Part shown: in pieces, positions 12,331 through 27,456 of the stretch
Position numbering within the stretch: position 1 is the stretch's first letter
Layout of the letters: each line of letters starts with the position of its first letter
Assembly (NCBI GenBank): GCA_963995505.1
Contig: OZ023188.1
Span: forward strand, 18,365,912-18,429,911
DNA: 64,000 bases
Direction: 5' to 3'
Origin: Hypericum androsaemum
Lineage: Eukaryota; Streptophyta; Magnoliopsida; Malpighiales; Hypericaceae
Translations under genes and position numbers: made by a program
Notes under the pieces: model-generated
What the model saw: only the letters and a program-made list of their open reading frames with translations
Databases searched by the model: none
What the model was told of the DNA's origin: nothing

Positions 12331-14033
12331 AGGTTGGTATGTTACCAAAATCAAAAAAAAAAAATTAATGTTAAGGGCTGCCAAACATCACCCTAACAAT
12401 ATATTTAACTCCTCGGTATTTTTAAAATCTACCGAAGATTTTATACTATAATATTACTAACGTGTATCGTTTCTTCATTCCACTTATACTATACGAAAGG
12501 ATTTCATGCAATCATAAAATAAATCACAATAAAGTAAATCTAAAATCATAAATAATTATTTATTTGTTGAAACTAGATTATCCACAATGTTTTTTTAAAA
12601 TCGTAACAAGAAGTTTGAATCTGATTTGTCCTCCCTCGTATTCGAAGTTGAGAGGATTTCACAGCCTAGAAACCTAAGGTTCGAGAGAGTGAGAGTTTCC
12701 GTAAAACTTTACGTCCATTTTCTCTTTTGTGTCCTTGGCGTGAGTTTTTTTCCGTTAATGTCTTCCTTATAAAGAGATCATAAAGAGCAGTGAATGAGGA
12801 GTCACATATGACTTACACTCTTTCAATTTCTCACACGCCTCTTCAATTGGATAATTATGGGTGAAATAAACTAACACTATAATCCAAGAATCCTCATTAT
12901 TTACCTATAGTCTCTAAAATGATAATTTTTTAAATTGATAAAAAATCTCGATCTAAATCAAGATTAGTGTTAAAATTTGATAATCTCTCTATCGTAATAA
13001 CTAATATTTTTTGAAAAAATTATAGTGTTAAATATCGGTCTCAACTTTCACGTAAAATGATCTTTTTGAATAAATACATATATTTTGCATACTTTACGAA
13101 TTTTAAGAATATATAAGATAATAATTTGCATGATTGTTTAATAATTTTTACATCATTTTTCTTCTTCTAGATCATATTCAAATATTCATTTTAATTGTTA
13201 TATTTTTAAAATAAAAATATTCCAATTGAGCATAACATTTAAATAAACCTAGATGCCAAAAAATTTAGTGATTTGAAAATTGACAAAACATAACTTCAAT
13301 TTATCGATATTTTTGTTTACTTCAATATAAATAAACAAATTCTATGATATATATGTGTTTAGTGGTCAAAAACTCATTTTTAAAGATTTGGGCTGTCATT
13401 TTGTGAAAAAAAAGTTTTACTTTGGTTATTTTGGTGTGGATATGTAACATATTGTAAAACACTATCACACGAAGCTTCCGCTAATAAGGCTTTAGTATAT
13501 AAAAAATAGATTTTGTGTCCTAAAATATGAAGTCTCACTTGATAAAACTAAAAACAGCGCAATTAGCACAAATTTAATATGATTTGATAGATTTTAATTT
13601 TAATATTTTGTAGATTTGTGGTAGATCTTCCTTAGATTTTAATAAATTCAATTAGATCAAACTTCACCATTTGATATGGTATGATTAAAAATATTATAAT
13701 TACTCTAGAGTAATTTTTTTTGATTTTCTAATGATAATATTTGAATAATTATGTTTTTAATAATATTAGGAAAGAGAAAATAAGATCTCTAGAATCCACC
13801 ATTTAGTATAACAAATCCTAATATTTATCTTTTAAAAAATTATATTTGTGGACTAACCATCATAAAATTTTCCCCGTTTTTGGTCGGGAAAGGAGCGCTA
13901 AACAGCATCCTAAAATGATTTTACGATATCTAAATATTATGTAATACTTGCTCCCCTTTTTTTTTATCTAATTATTATTATTTTACAAATAAAGAAATAT
14001 GCGTTGGAATTTCAAGGGCCCGTTTTAATTATT
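12331..14033. other. AT-rich intergenic DNA upstream of eS10
   Basis: No credible coding frame or repeat boundary was seen. The last part grades into the eS10 promoter. Confidence 0.5.
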
Positions 14034-14135
14034 TGGGCCGAACCATGAAAATGCCCATATTAAAACCCACAACCAAAACCGGGGAAAAAAAACCCTATGC
14101 CGGTCTTATAAAAGCGCTAAGGTACTTAGGGTTTT
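14034..14135 (+). promoter_or_regulatory. eS10 promoter with site II, telo-box and TATA
   Basis: In order: TGGGCC (site II, 14034-14039), AAACCCTA (telo-box, about 14090-14097), TATAAAAG (14107-14114) and an inverted telo-box TAGGGTTT (from 14127). Site II plus telo-box is the known promoter combination of plant ribosomal-protein genes, so the layout agrees with the gene that follows. Confidence 0.8.
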
Positions 14136-14217
14136 TCTTTAGATACACAGCGCTTGTTCATCTCCTCCTCGCCGCCGCATCTCCTCCTCGCCGCCGCATC
14201 TCCTCCTCATCGCAACC

Positions 14218-15402
14218 ATGATCATCCCGGAGAAGAACCGCCGCGACATTTGCAAGTATCTCTTCCAAGGTAAGGCCTCTCTTCGTCTCCCTCTTATGTT
14301 TTTTTTCCATTTTTGATAATAATAAGAAATGGTATTAATAGCATTCTAGGGTTTTATACGAAGAACCTGAACTGTAATTTTTGATGTAATAGAGGGAGTA
14401 TGCTACGCGAAGAAGGACTTCAACTTGGCGAAGCACCCGAATATCGATGTCCCGAACCTGCAGGTGATTAAGCTGATGCAGAGCTTCAAGTCTAAGGAGT
14501 ATGTTAGGGAGACATTCTCCTGGATGCACTACTACTGGTTCCTCACCAATGACGGTATCGAGTTTCTCAGGACGTACCTCAATCTTCCGTCCGAGATTGT
14601 CCCTGCTACCCTGAAGAAGCAGGCCAAGCCTGCTGGTCGCCAATTTGGAGGCCCGGGGGGTGACCGCCCACGGTAATTGCGTTGTTGTGGTTGGAGTTGA
14701 TCGAGTAGATTAGCTCTGGATGATGTGTTTCTTGCTGATTCTTATCCAATGTTGGCTATGTTATAGTGGCCCATCCCGCTTTGATGGAGAGAGGAGGTTT
14801 GGTGGTGATCGTGATGGTTACCGTGGAGGACCTCGTGGACCTGGTGGTGAATTTGGAGACAAGGGTGGAGCACCAGCTGATTACAGACCTTCTTATGGGG
14901 TAACTTCTCATTTTCTTTTTTGGTTAATTTTTGTTCCAAATGCTCGAGCCAGTCTTTCTGAACCGCTGATTTATGTGGTGAGAATAGAAATTTGTTGTTG
15001 TGTTATATTTTATCATATTGTGGTGGTAGTAATGCCTGCTTTTTCATAGCATCTCAGATCTCCCTCGGATCTTATATTAATCGACCTTCAATTTGCTCTC
15101 TTTGATGAAGTGATTTGAACTGTTTTTAGAATTATTTGGCTTGTGATTAACTTGTTAGTTTCTGGTTACTTAGAGTTATAATTCATTTTCTAATGGTGTT
15201 TGATATCTGACAAGTCTGCCAAGCAAACAAAGTGCTAGATAATAATAGTGTTTTGCCTGCTCAAGCTGTCTTCATTTTCGTCATTTGCCCTTGTCTTGCT
15301 CAATTATTGTTTGCATCATTTCAGGGATCTGGTGGTTCAAGGCCCTTTGGTCGTGGAGCTGGAAGCTATGGTGCTGGACCAGCTGCTAGTTCAAACCCTT
15401 GA
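14218..15402 (+). CDS. RPS10: 40S ribosomal protein S10 (eS10)
   Basis: Four exons: 14218-14269, 14393-14672, 14767-14899 and 15325-15402; 180 aa, the normal plant length. The protein opens [19 protein letters not shown] and continues as the S10_plectin winged-helix domain (about residues 1-95, including [17 protein letters not shown] and [16 protein letters not shown]). It ends in a basic Gly/Arg-rich tail. It is a small-subunit protein of cytosolic ribosomes. The ATG follows a repeated CTCCTCCTCGCCGCCG leader segment. All junctions keep frame and use GT-AG. It is not related to bacterial S10. Confidence 0.96.
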
Positions 15403-17214
15403 GAAGTTCAATTTCATCATATATGAAAATTTTGGTTTGTTTCGTATTGAACTGGATGTCTGTGCCCACTTGGAACTTTTGAAGTCAATAGCTTAGATTT
15501 GCGCTTGAATCAGCCATGTTGAATCTTTATCAGAAAAAATTATGTTACTTTTAATGTTAATTTTTTTTGCAAAGACTTTTCTACATTTGCAAGTGGTACT
15601 GAATTTTATTCCGGAGGTCAGTTATGGAGTAACACGATGAGCTTGAACGCAGTTGTATTCCCGGCGAGACGGTAAGTACTAGATGTTCTGTGCATTTAAT
15701 GGACTTTCGGGTTCTTTGAATTCAGTTGGGCCGAATTTGTTTAGCCTACTCAAATGCACAAAATTATATGGTCCAAGAGGGATGGTACTGGTTTCTGGGC
15801 TTCATTTATGGGCTTTTACTTGTTAAATCGTTACTTTTTTCTTTTGAAATATCTGCTAAATTGCTAATTAATTGTCTTTTGAAACGTTGTAAAACGAGGA
15901 CATTAAAAACTAGGAGGTAGTGGAGAAAAGAGGAAAGATGGAAAAGGGCGTGGGGTTAACGAGCTAAGTTCAGTGTATGGGAGAAAGGTGGAGGGGGGAA
16001 GAGGGGTATCTCGTGAAGCACAACCACCAAATCATCAAAGCAAGCCTGAGGTGGATAAGCATGCGTTCCTTTTAGTATCCCGGGCATGCTAAAGAGATTT
16101 ATGTAGTTGGGTGGTAATCAATTCAGGGACACCATACGGTCTCGTTCGAAATTGAATTTATCGGTACAATAGTGTTTTAATAAAATGTTGTTTCAATCGA
16201 AAATAAGGATTAAAATTTTGATTATGAAATTTTCAATTCTCCGGCCCTTTTTTGGCAACCGGTCAATCTTTAATGGTTTTGTTTTTTTTAAGAACTCGTC
16301 GGCCTTTAATGGCTCGGGGAATAATATATAGGTACTGTAATATTAAATTGTTGATGGGAAATTACATGTTTACATGTGCAAGATGTGGCTCTCCATAATT
16401 TGTTAGCTTGCACATTTGCCTATACTATTTTGAAAGAAACTTCTAAACCTTTGATAAATTATGTCATTAAATATTACATTCCACTTTATTTTTTACTTAC
16501 ATGTCCAATTCTCTACAACTATTTCTAAATAAATAGATGCTATGCTAAGTACTGGTTTTATCCCTTGGTCATCTCCTCCTTTTTACCTCTAAACCGTCAT
16601 CAATTGGCGACGTTATACTTTGTTTTGAAGCGGTAGTCAACTTAAATGTTTTATATTCTTTAGATTTTGTTAATGTGTTACACTTTATACTGGTCGCCAA
16701 ACTTTACCACAATATTAAACTACTTATACTGTAGCTAATCCAACTAATTCTTTTTTTCGAAGCTCCATACTTTGGACCCGGTAAATTTTCCATGTCCCCT
16801 CCTCAATATAAAAAACTCTATCAATCCTAATTTGTTCAAATGATAAGCGATTATAATCTTTTTAAGACGATTTTGAATTCAAATCTTAAAAGAATTTGAA
16901 AAAATAATGTTAAAAAATATAGAAAATCCAATATATATATATATTATATAACTTATTAAAAATGATTATTTAGTCTCTTTGAAGAGACAATTTGATTAAT
17001 TCAATGTCGGAAAAATGACCAATTTACCCTCCCATTCCCAATAAAAAGGAAGAAATGAGAGACTGCTTCCCAACGAGCAAAAACAAAAACCAAAAAAAGA
17101 AAGAGAGCATTGAAGGAAAAGTTCGTCTCCGTTTCACGGGCTTCGACCATTTTTACACGATAACCAAACTTGTTAAAAGGTAAGAAGCAACCAAAAGTGA
17201 AGAAAGGAGAAGAA
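15403..17214. other. intergenic DNA between eS10 and the MAP kinase
   Basis: The eS10 3' UTR, then AT-rich DNA without recognisable genes. A 64-codon frame at 15726-15920 has no domain character. The last 200 bp are probably the MAP kinase 5' leader. Confidence 0.5.
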
Positions 17215-19959
<2,745 letters not shown>

Positions 19960-20433
19960 ATGAGGACTCGGGAATGGTGCTGAAGAGATTAAACGGGATG
20001 GAACCACATTATACTCGTAGGATTCAGGTGTTGATCCTTGGTGCATCTAAGCCAAGTAACTCTAATCTTCTTCCACCGAGGCTAAATGATGGATTTAGGA
20101 GCTGATATAATGATCAGTTTATCTTGTATTGTTCACGAATTTGATTCCCTCTCCCTATTTCTTAATTTATGTGAAATCTTAAGTGAGAATATGAGATAAC
20201 AATAAGAACGAGCTCGTTTATCATTTCTTCATCTTAGAAAATGTTCTGATGCTGCACTAGATGAACAACTGCGATTTTCGGTTCCTGTTTTTTGCACAAT
20301 AGAATCCTTCGAGGCATGCTCGTTAACCTTTCTCTTTATAAACCTCAAGCTATTTTAAATTCAGCTAATTCACAATATCAATAATAACATGTAGGGGAAA
20401 ACAGGTTCCTTCCAGCAAAAACTCTCTTCTCAA
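19960..20433. other. convergent 3' region between MAP kinase and polygalacturonase genes
   Basis: Only 474 bp separate the two stop codons, so both 3' UTRs must share this interval or nearly meet. No other feature was seen. Confidence 0.6.
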
Positions 20434-23347
20434 TCACAAATACTTGGTACTGAAAGAGCAAACCCGGACTGCTTCATTATCGATTGGAAGGTGTTCATCT
20501 GGAAAATTGCATTCTTCTATCTCCCCTGAACCCTGAGCTGGTAACTGGTCACAAGGTTTAGGAGTCACATCACTTGATATTCCTGAAACATCAGTGCAGT
20601 TCCACTGCAGCTTCTTCGGCTTTTCGGCGAGCTCGATGGTCACATTAGATATGCAGATCCCGGTAAAGGGACTGCCTGCAATGCCTTGTAGGTTACCTGC
20701 CATTGTGACATTCTCTGCGACCATGTCACGGTAGTTGATATTCTCGATCACGGGAATCGCGTTGGGGTCGTAGTTGTTGTCAGGATGAGAACCATAGTTC
20801 CCGGTCATCCAAAATGCCCATTTCATTGTGTGCATTGTCATCCTCCTCACATATATGTCCTTCACGTAGCCTCCTCTCCCAACTGCTGTCTTGATCCTGA
20901 CACCAGACTCCGAGTTTATAGCTGTGATGTCCTCGGCCCTGACATCCTCGATCCCGCCTGACATCTCGCTCCCAAGCGCGATCACCGCACTTGTTGGAGA
21001 AATGCAGGTGAGCCTTCTGATGAGTACCTGCTTGGTAGGCATCCCGAAGGCAATACCGTACTCATCCCAACCACTCTTGATTGCTACACAGTCATCTCCA
21101 GACACTATGTAAACGTCCTGGATTCTAGTATTTGTGCAGGAATCTGGAAACATTGTTGAATTTTGAGGCATTAGAATGTAGTTAGAATTACAAAACATGA
21201 ACTGGTCTAATCAAGAGCAGCCTCACCTGGATTGATCCCATCGGTGTTGGGAGAATTAACCGGAGCAAGAATCGTTACGTCTTGAACGATAACGTTGCTG
21301 CAAGTAACCACCACGGTTCTTAATCGGAATCGAAATCGTATCATTCATTTTCTCCAACAATAACTACTGATAAGAAGATAGCTACCTGCAATAAACAGGA
21401 TGCACATTCCATGAGGGGGAGTTCACCAGCGTAAGGTTGGATATCTGGACGTTGGTAGAGTACATGATCTCTATCAGATAAGGCCTTGTATAGTTCAACT
21501 CTCCGCTTTTGAACTTTCGCCACCACGAGTTGCCCTGACCGTCAAGTGTGCCATTCGCGCCTAAAATATCGCACACATCCACTGATTCATCAGCAAAAAT
21601 TCGCCATTCAAGGCCGGAAATTCGCTTTGCCAGGAGGAAGAACGGTTGTTACCTGTGATCACAATATCAGTGAGGTTGGTTCCGAATATGAGACTGCTGT
21701 ATCTCCCGCCCTCGGTATCTCTTCCTCTCCCGTACGACGGGAGGGGATCGATCACCGGCCAGTCGCTCTCGTCCTGATCCAAGTTTTTGAACCCATGAAA
21801 GACCATCAGTACATCAAGAAAGGCACATATTGGTAGTTGAAATTATGTTTATCATGAACTTTGATCCTTCACATAGGGCATTACATCAACCTTTGGCTCT
21901 TTCAAGTTGTTGCCAAGTCAACAAAAAGTAGTGATCATTGTTTAACCAAATTAATTCTTTCTAAAGAAGTGTCCATTCATTGAATTGCAGTAAATACATG
22001 ATTCTTTCTTTAATACAAATTTTAATGATACATCGATGTGTACATGCTATCTACTAAATCGAATCAGCAATCCGTTATCTGGCTATTTTTTACACAATCT
22101 ACTATGCCAAACAGTACTAATCTGTTAAACTTGCACCTTTAGTTAGTGGAGTTAAGTAAGGGCCACTTTTTTCTATTCTGCAAGTTTTAAGCTCATATTA
22201 GGCCACCAACAAGTAGTTCAGTTTTAGTGAATAGGGACCAACCATATCATTTTGCGAGGTTGGTCCCGTTGGCCAACTTCCGGCCTAAATGTCCCACCAC
22301 AAAACTAGGCGTGCCTCCCTCTTTTGCCTTTTTGTCATTTTTAACTACAAACTAAAACAAATTCTACTTTAACTCGAATCTCGAAGTTTGATTTTTCAAA
22401 ATGTAGAAATGTAATCAGTACTAATTTGGTACTGAGAACTTTGTTTGAACCTTAATTAGTCAATTTAGTTAATTTTGTGAATTTAGCTAGAACATCATTC
22501 ACTTTCAGGATTACAACCCACTTGTCCAACTCTTGACCTCCGTTTGTTTTTTTAAAGGTTGAATTTTATTAATGATAATGTTATGTACATATATATCTAG
22601 GAAAAAAATTACTTGTAATTAAAATCGCAACACGGATAAAATTTCGTTGGAAAAAACTCGTGATGGAAAAAAAGAGTACCCGTTAGACTCTGTTTGTTTT
22701 ACTGGAAAATGACATTCTAAGTTTTTTATTTAATATCAAAAGGTGCTTTCTGATTTCGTTTATTCGACCGTCGGAAACACGTTCTTGGAAATCATTTTCC
22801 GGCAAAACAAACAAAACCTTAAAAACAGGCCTAAAGTAAGAAAAAAGAAACACAAACAATACGTTTGTTTGGGAAAAACCGATACCTGGGAGGCAAGGAG
22901 GGTAGCGTCCTTGTCAAGGAAGAGGGTAAACTGGCTGCTGGTGAGGTTGAAGCTGCCGGTCAACCATTTCCCGGCGGGAACATAGAGCATAGCCCCACCG
23001 TCGGAGGAATACTGACCCAGATGATCAATGGCCGCCTGGAACGCCTTGGTGTTAGACGTCGTTCCGTCTCCGACTCCCCCGAAATCCTCCAGCGACGCCC
23101 CGTGGGCCCTACATCTCGTCGTGAGGTACTCGAAGCACGTCTCCCTCTTCTCCGGCCTCCTGTGCCTTCTGCTCTCCGCCCCACTTCCGCACATGATCAG
23201 CAGCCATACTCCAACCGCCAATGCCACTTCAACTGCCTGCAAGTTATACAGTCATGTCACCGAAGAACACGTAGATCAACTGGTGATGAGTAACGTTCGT
23301 TTATGAGAATATACCTGACGTCTCCTGGAATTTGTGGAGAATTCCAT
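20434..23347 (-). CDS. Polygalacturonase-like protein (GH28)
   Basis: Six exons on the reverse strand: 23315-23347, 22886-23236, 21653-21773, 21386-21560, 21227-21297 and 20434-21143; 486 aa. A short basic N-terminus is followed by a hydrophobic segment (about 12-30), so it is probably secreted or membrane-anchored. The GH28 beta-helix domain starts at FGGVGDGTTSNTKAF. Motifs I (SPNTDGINP), II (SGDDCVAIKSG) and IV (VRIKT) are present. Where family motif III normally has a Gly-His-Gly, this protein has IALGSEMSGGI, so the catalytic-region histidine is absent. Such a substitution is typical of one plant clade of PG-like proteins. Activity on homogalacturonan is therefore inferred, not certain. 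The tiny first exon was placed by its in-frame ATG and GT-AG junction. Confidence 0.92.
22687..22820. mobile_element. small MITE-like inverted repeat in polygalacturonase intron 2
   Basis: About 130 bp with imperfect terminal inverted repeats around TGTTTGTTTTACTGGAAAA (left) and its complement at the right end. It lies inside the 1.1-kb intron 21774-22885, close to its 5' end on the gene strand. The target duplication is not clear, so the superfamily is uncertain. Confidence 0.5.
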
Positions 23348-26300
23348 GTTGTGGAAAACAGTTGGGTGGTTTAATCTTGTTGGAGATTGAGTCTATTATT
23401 TAATGGAGGCTAAAGGCATGGATGGACTTGGTTTAGAAGGGAGGAGGTGGAGTTGGTCGTTTTCTGACAAGATGTGCGTCCACGGAAATAGATGGTCAGA
23501 AAACAGAAAAATAGAAAGAGAATAGAGAAATAACTGAATGAGATGGGGCAATAGGTGTTAGGTTGGCTACAGTTTCTTTCTAGTTATAGGTGCAAGTTGG
23601 TGGGCTATTTCTTGTTTGTTTAAGCCGTAGCAGCAGCTACTGGCCTTAAAGCTTAACGGATCCAAAGAACGGAAACGATGAGATTAACCAACGAGCTCAT
23701 GGACCACAATTAAGTTTTTTTCTACATCACCTCACAACAATGTCTCGACTAACTCACGTTCGAGTTAGATGAGAACTATGAAAGTTGTTAAAATTCTCAC
23801 AACAAATATTTAATACCGATGTGTTTTCAAGACTTTAAACTAGAAAATTTTTAAAATTTATACAAACCTTGTGCCGTTAGACTAAATACCATGTGAGATG
23901 AGAACTTATTTATGTTAGAAGTATATAACATTTTAATTTTCACCAAAATAAATAACATTTTAATATAATTGACTACAACGTGAATTAAACGGTTGATTTG
24001 AAACTTTGATATTGGGTCAAGCGTACTTATATGCCCGATTTAAATTAGTCATTTCACTACCGTAGCCAATATCTATAGGGAACTAGGAAGAATATAAGTT
24101 AATAGAAGGCAAGAAAATTTTCCCATAAGGAAGATGTCTTAATTTACAATCAAAATACTAACAGGAGTTGGTCTAGTGTAATGGTGGTTTTTTTCTTGAA
24201 TAAATACAATCTAATCATAAAAGATAAGTTGGTACAAGTACTAAACTTGAATTAATTTAGGATAAGCAGAGGGAAAGATGAAAGTGGTAGGATTTCTTTA
24301 TTCCAAAAATCGGGATCTTGGTTTCTTGTATTGGAAAATAAAGGAAGTGGCGTGCATCTTTGGAAAGGGAGAATAATTATCCACTTTCTTTGGCTTCAAT
24401 GGACTTCCCACCATTTGTTGCCGGCCTATTACCGCATGTGATATGTAAGGACAAACCACGAGGTATCTCTATGATTTGAAAATCTACTCAACTTTACACA
24501 AAGGAAATTATACCCCATTCTTTTTTTTTGTAAGTAATTATTTATTTATTTATATACGCACCAAAGTTACAAATTACAGACTATTAAAATTATAGCCCAT
24601 TTTACTACCGAACATGGGAAGTCGGCTGAAGGTTGGGATAAAACACTAGGGTTGGTGATTGGGTAAGTTTGGTCAAAGGGATCCGATATTGTCTCGTTTA
24701 TAAGACTCGGTGTGTTTGATTCTGAATTATAAGAAAGAATTCGATTGTTACGTTGACAAAGGAAAATGGTAACCCAAGTAGACGTCATTAAGAAAGTGGA
24801 AATGTGAAAGAAAGATCCGTCGAATATCGACAATTATAAGCGGTCAAACCTTTGAACCTAACAATGCGACTTTATCTATTCGTTCTCGATCCATTCCCAA
24901 CAATCTGATGTGGATAAGTAAAATGTATGGGCTCGAGATTTTTGGCAGAATTAATGGCTAATCATCCCCTGTTACACGCATCATACATAACTCATTATGG
25001 ATCAACCAACAATATCATAAACTGGAAAATGGTTCACCCACCCGAAAGCTAGGAACAACATCATGTCATTAAGCGTTACACTGATGTAATTGATTTTTTT
25101 TAGGAATATCAAGATTATGTGCTTCCAATTTTTTTTAATAAATAAAGTATCATTCATCTTAAGAGATCCCACCAAAGGAGGTTACACCGTTGTTATCGTA
25201 CCAAAATACCAAAATACTATGTGCATCCAATTTTCGATTTACCCGCATCCGAAACTGATTCCTTATCACCAGAAAGACTGAATTGGCCTTTCCAGGCCTC
25301 CTTATCTTATAAGACCAGATAGGGAGATACACATGATCCAACGGTGAGAATAATTCCAAGTTTGGGAGATCGTTTTGGGCGATCGTTTATGGTGCATCCC
25401 CCCTATCTTAGGTGTAAATATTATTATCTTATATTACTTAATAAAGCAATTTACCTACCCAAAAAAAATTCCAAGCCCCTTGAACTTCGTCCTGATTAAA
25501 AAGATGCGAAGAGGCGGAGAACAAGAGGATCGATCAAGAAGTTAAACGTCGCTTTATGCACATGACACCCACCATCAGTAATTATTTGCGACCATCTCTC
25601 TGTCTGAACTCGTATGAACTTGGCAAACCCGTGAGCAATTTTCGTTGTTATTCATGTACACTATCTTTTTCATCCTACATTATTGTCGGTTGTGTCGATA
25701 GGTAAAGGCTAAATTCAGATACATGTATTGTTGATTTTTATTAAAAAGATTGGTGTACAATCTTTATTTTATCTTTAAGTTTGGAATTCGAATCGGTCTC
25801 TCGTCACCTAGACCTGAATTATGTCAGATATTCATGTACACTATTGAGATCGAGCATCTCACTATATACCAAGGGAAACCTCACAAGCTCACGTGTTCAA
25901 CCGTTAATTTTGAGACAGAAAATTGAGCAGTTCCAGCATCCGGGCCGATGTTTAAACAGGACTATAATTTTATAATTTTACTTACTTTTTTTAGGTTTGT
26001 TTGATCTAATTTGAATTTCCTATTCCATTTTTAGATTATTTTCTGGTACATCTTCTAATGAAGTAAATCCCGAGCCAACTTTAGAATTAGGAAGGTGCAA
26101 GCGACATTCAGATTTGGTTCGATGCCACTATCTGATTTTTTTTCCACCAGCCATATTTTCGGTTTATAGTCAACCATGTGACGTTTTATACCACCCACAA
26201 TTAAAATACCTACTAACCCGAAAATTTTAAATTCGAGCTAGCTAAAACTTTACACATATAATATATGATTTTGATAGCTCAATATACGACGTTAGGGATG

Positions 26301-26870
26301 TCACCTGGGACATTTCCATAATTAATGGGTCACAGTGGTGGTAATCGTTTAGGCCTGGTCCATTATTTAAGGCCCATATCCTCTGAAACTGTCGGCCCAT
26401 TTCGTCGCAGCGGCCCAGTTTCGTCCGAGGGAAGAAAAATGGTGGTAGCATCTCATATACTTAAAGGATGGGCCAGTCACTCGGAGTTCCCGCGCATTTT
26501 GTTATTGGGCACATTGGGCAATAACATCAGCCAATTGACTCGTTTTATTAAAATAAATTGAGGCATCCAATATACATTATTAGACAAACTATTAGACTGA
26601 GCAAGTGTGTCCCTCTTCTGAACTAGGCGATCCAATATTCTGGAGTTGTTCTGTGCTTCCACATTCCATGAGACTAGTTAAGAAATTGAGATATTAAAAT
26701 TTTTGCCACGAGGGTGTCTGTATGGCTGGGACGGGTTGATATGGCTTGTCCCGTGATATTCCTGGACTATGCGGAAGTTCTACTGTGAGTGAGTGTGCGA
26801 TATCGAATGTCGCGTTTAAGGAGGCGTATAAAATATAGAGCGTGTGCGGTGTGGCCGAATTTCACATGTC
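23348..26870. other. intergenic DNA upstream of the polygalacturonase gene
   Basis: The first few hundred bases are the presumed promoter of the reverse gene. Beyond that I see no credible coding frame; an 88-codon reverse frame at 24567-24833 has no domain character. A GGCCCA cluster at 26371-26474 is listed separately. Confidence 0.5.
26371..26474. promoter_or_regulatory. cluster of GGCCCA/TGGGCC (site II-like) motifs without a gene
   Basis: GGCCCA occurs at 26371-26376, 26394-26399 and 26412-26417, and TGGGCC at 26469-26474. Such motifs mark promoters of growth-related plant genes, but no gene follows on either side before the retrotransposons. It could be a relic promoter or chance. Confidence 0.4.
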
Positions 26871-26875
26871 ATGTT

Positions 26876-27456
26876 TGTTGATATCTTTTGGTCCAAATGA
26901 CATATCAATTGGTATAAAACTAAAAGACACGTGTGATTAACAATTAAGTGAAGAAATATGAGACATGAAATAGTTTTGAAATGATTTTTAAATTTGGATC
27001 ACTTACCACTTTTAGACTTGTTTTATATGGCCTTTGGGTTCTTATAAATAGCAAGTTTTTCCTGGCCATCCAAAAATAATCCAATTCATTCTCATATTAT
27101 CTCTCCTCTCATATTGTCCACCATGAAGACATTATTGTTTAGTTCTAGAGGTGATATTCTATTGCTTGCCACTTAGAGTATCTAGAATTCTTGAGTAATC
27201 CTAGGAGTGTACTTGCCAGAACCCGTTAGCAACGTATAGTGGGGGCAAATAATACTTTAAGGACAGTAATTGCTAATCACGTCTCAAGAACACAAGGTCG
27301 AAGGCTTCCGTCGGAGTCCGACAAGCATGGTCGAGTCAATCGTTTGACGACTCTACAATCAGGTTTGAACTTCTAAGTTTGCCCGAAGTGGTTCGTGTCT
27401 CGTCGGATTTATGACTTTACAAAAATCAGGTTCTATCCCCACATTAAACTATAACA
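26876..27456 (+). repeat. 5' LTR of the old short element
   Basis: 581 bp from TGTTGATATC to ACTATAACA. It contains TATAAATA near 27045. It matches 29330-29494 plus 35567-35998 along its whole length with scattered differences. Confidence 0.9.

Noticed and set aside
14033..14221. 62-codon frame before eS10
   Set aside because: It overlaps the promoter and 5' leader of eS10 and ends at its start codon. No protein character.
24567..24833. 88-codon reverse frame as a possible gene
   Set aside because: No conserved motif, no splice context and no promoter signal. Compatible with chance.
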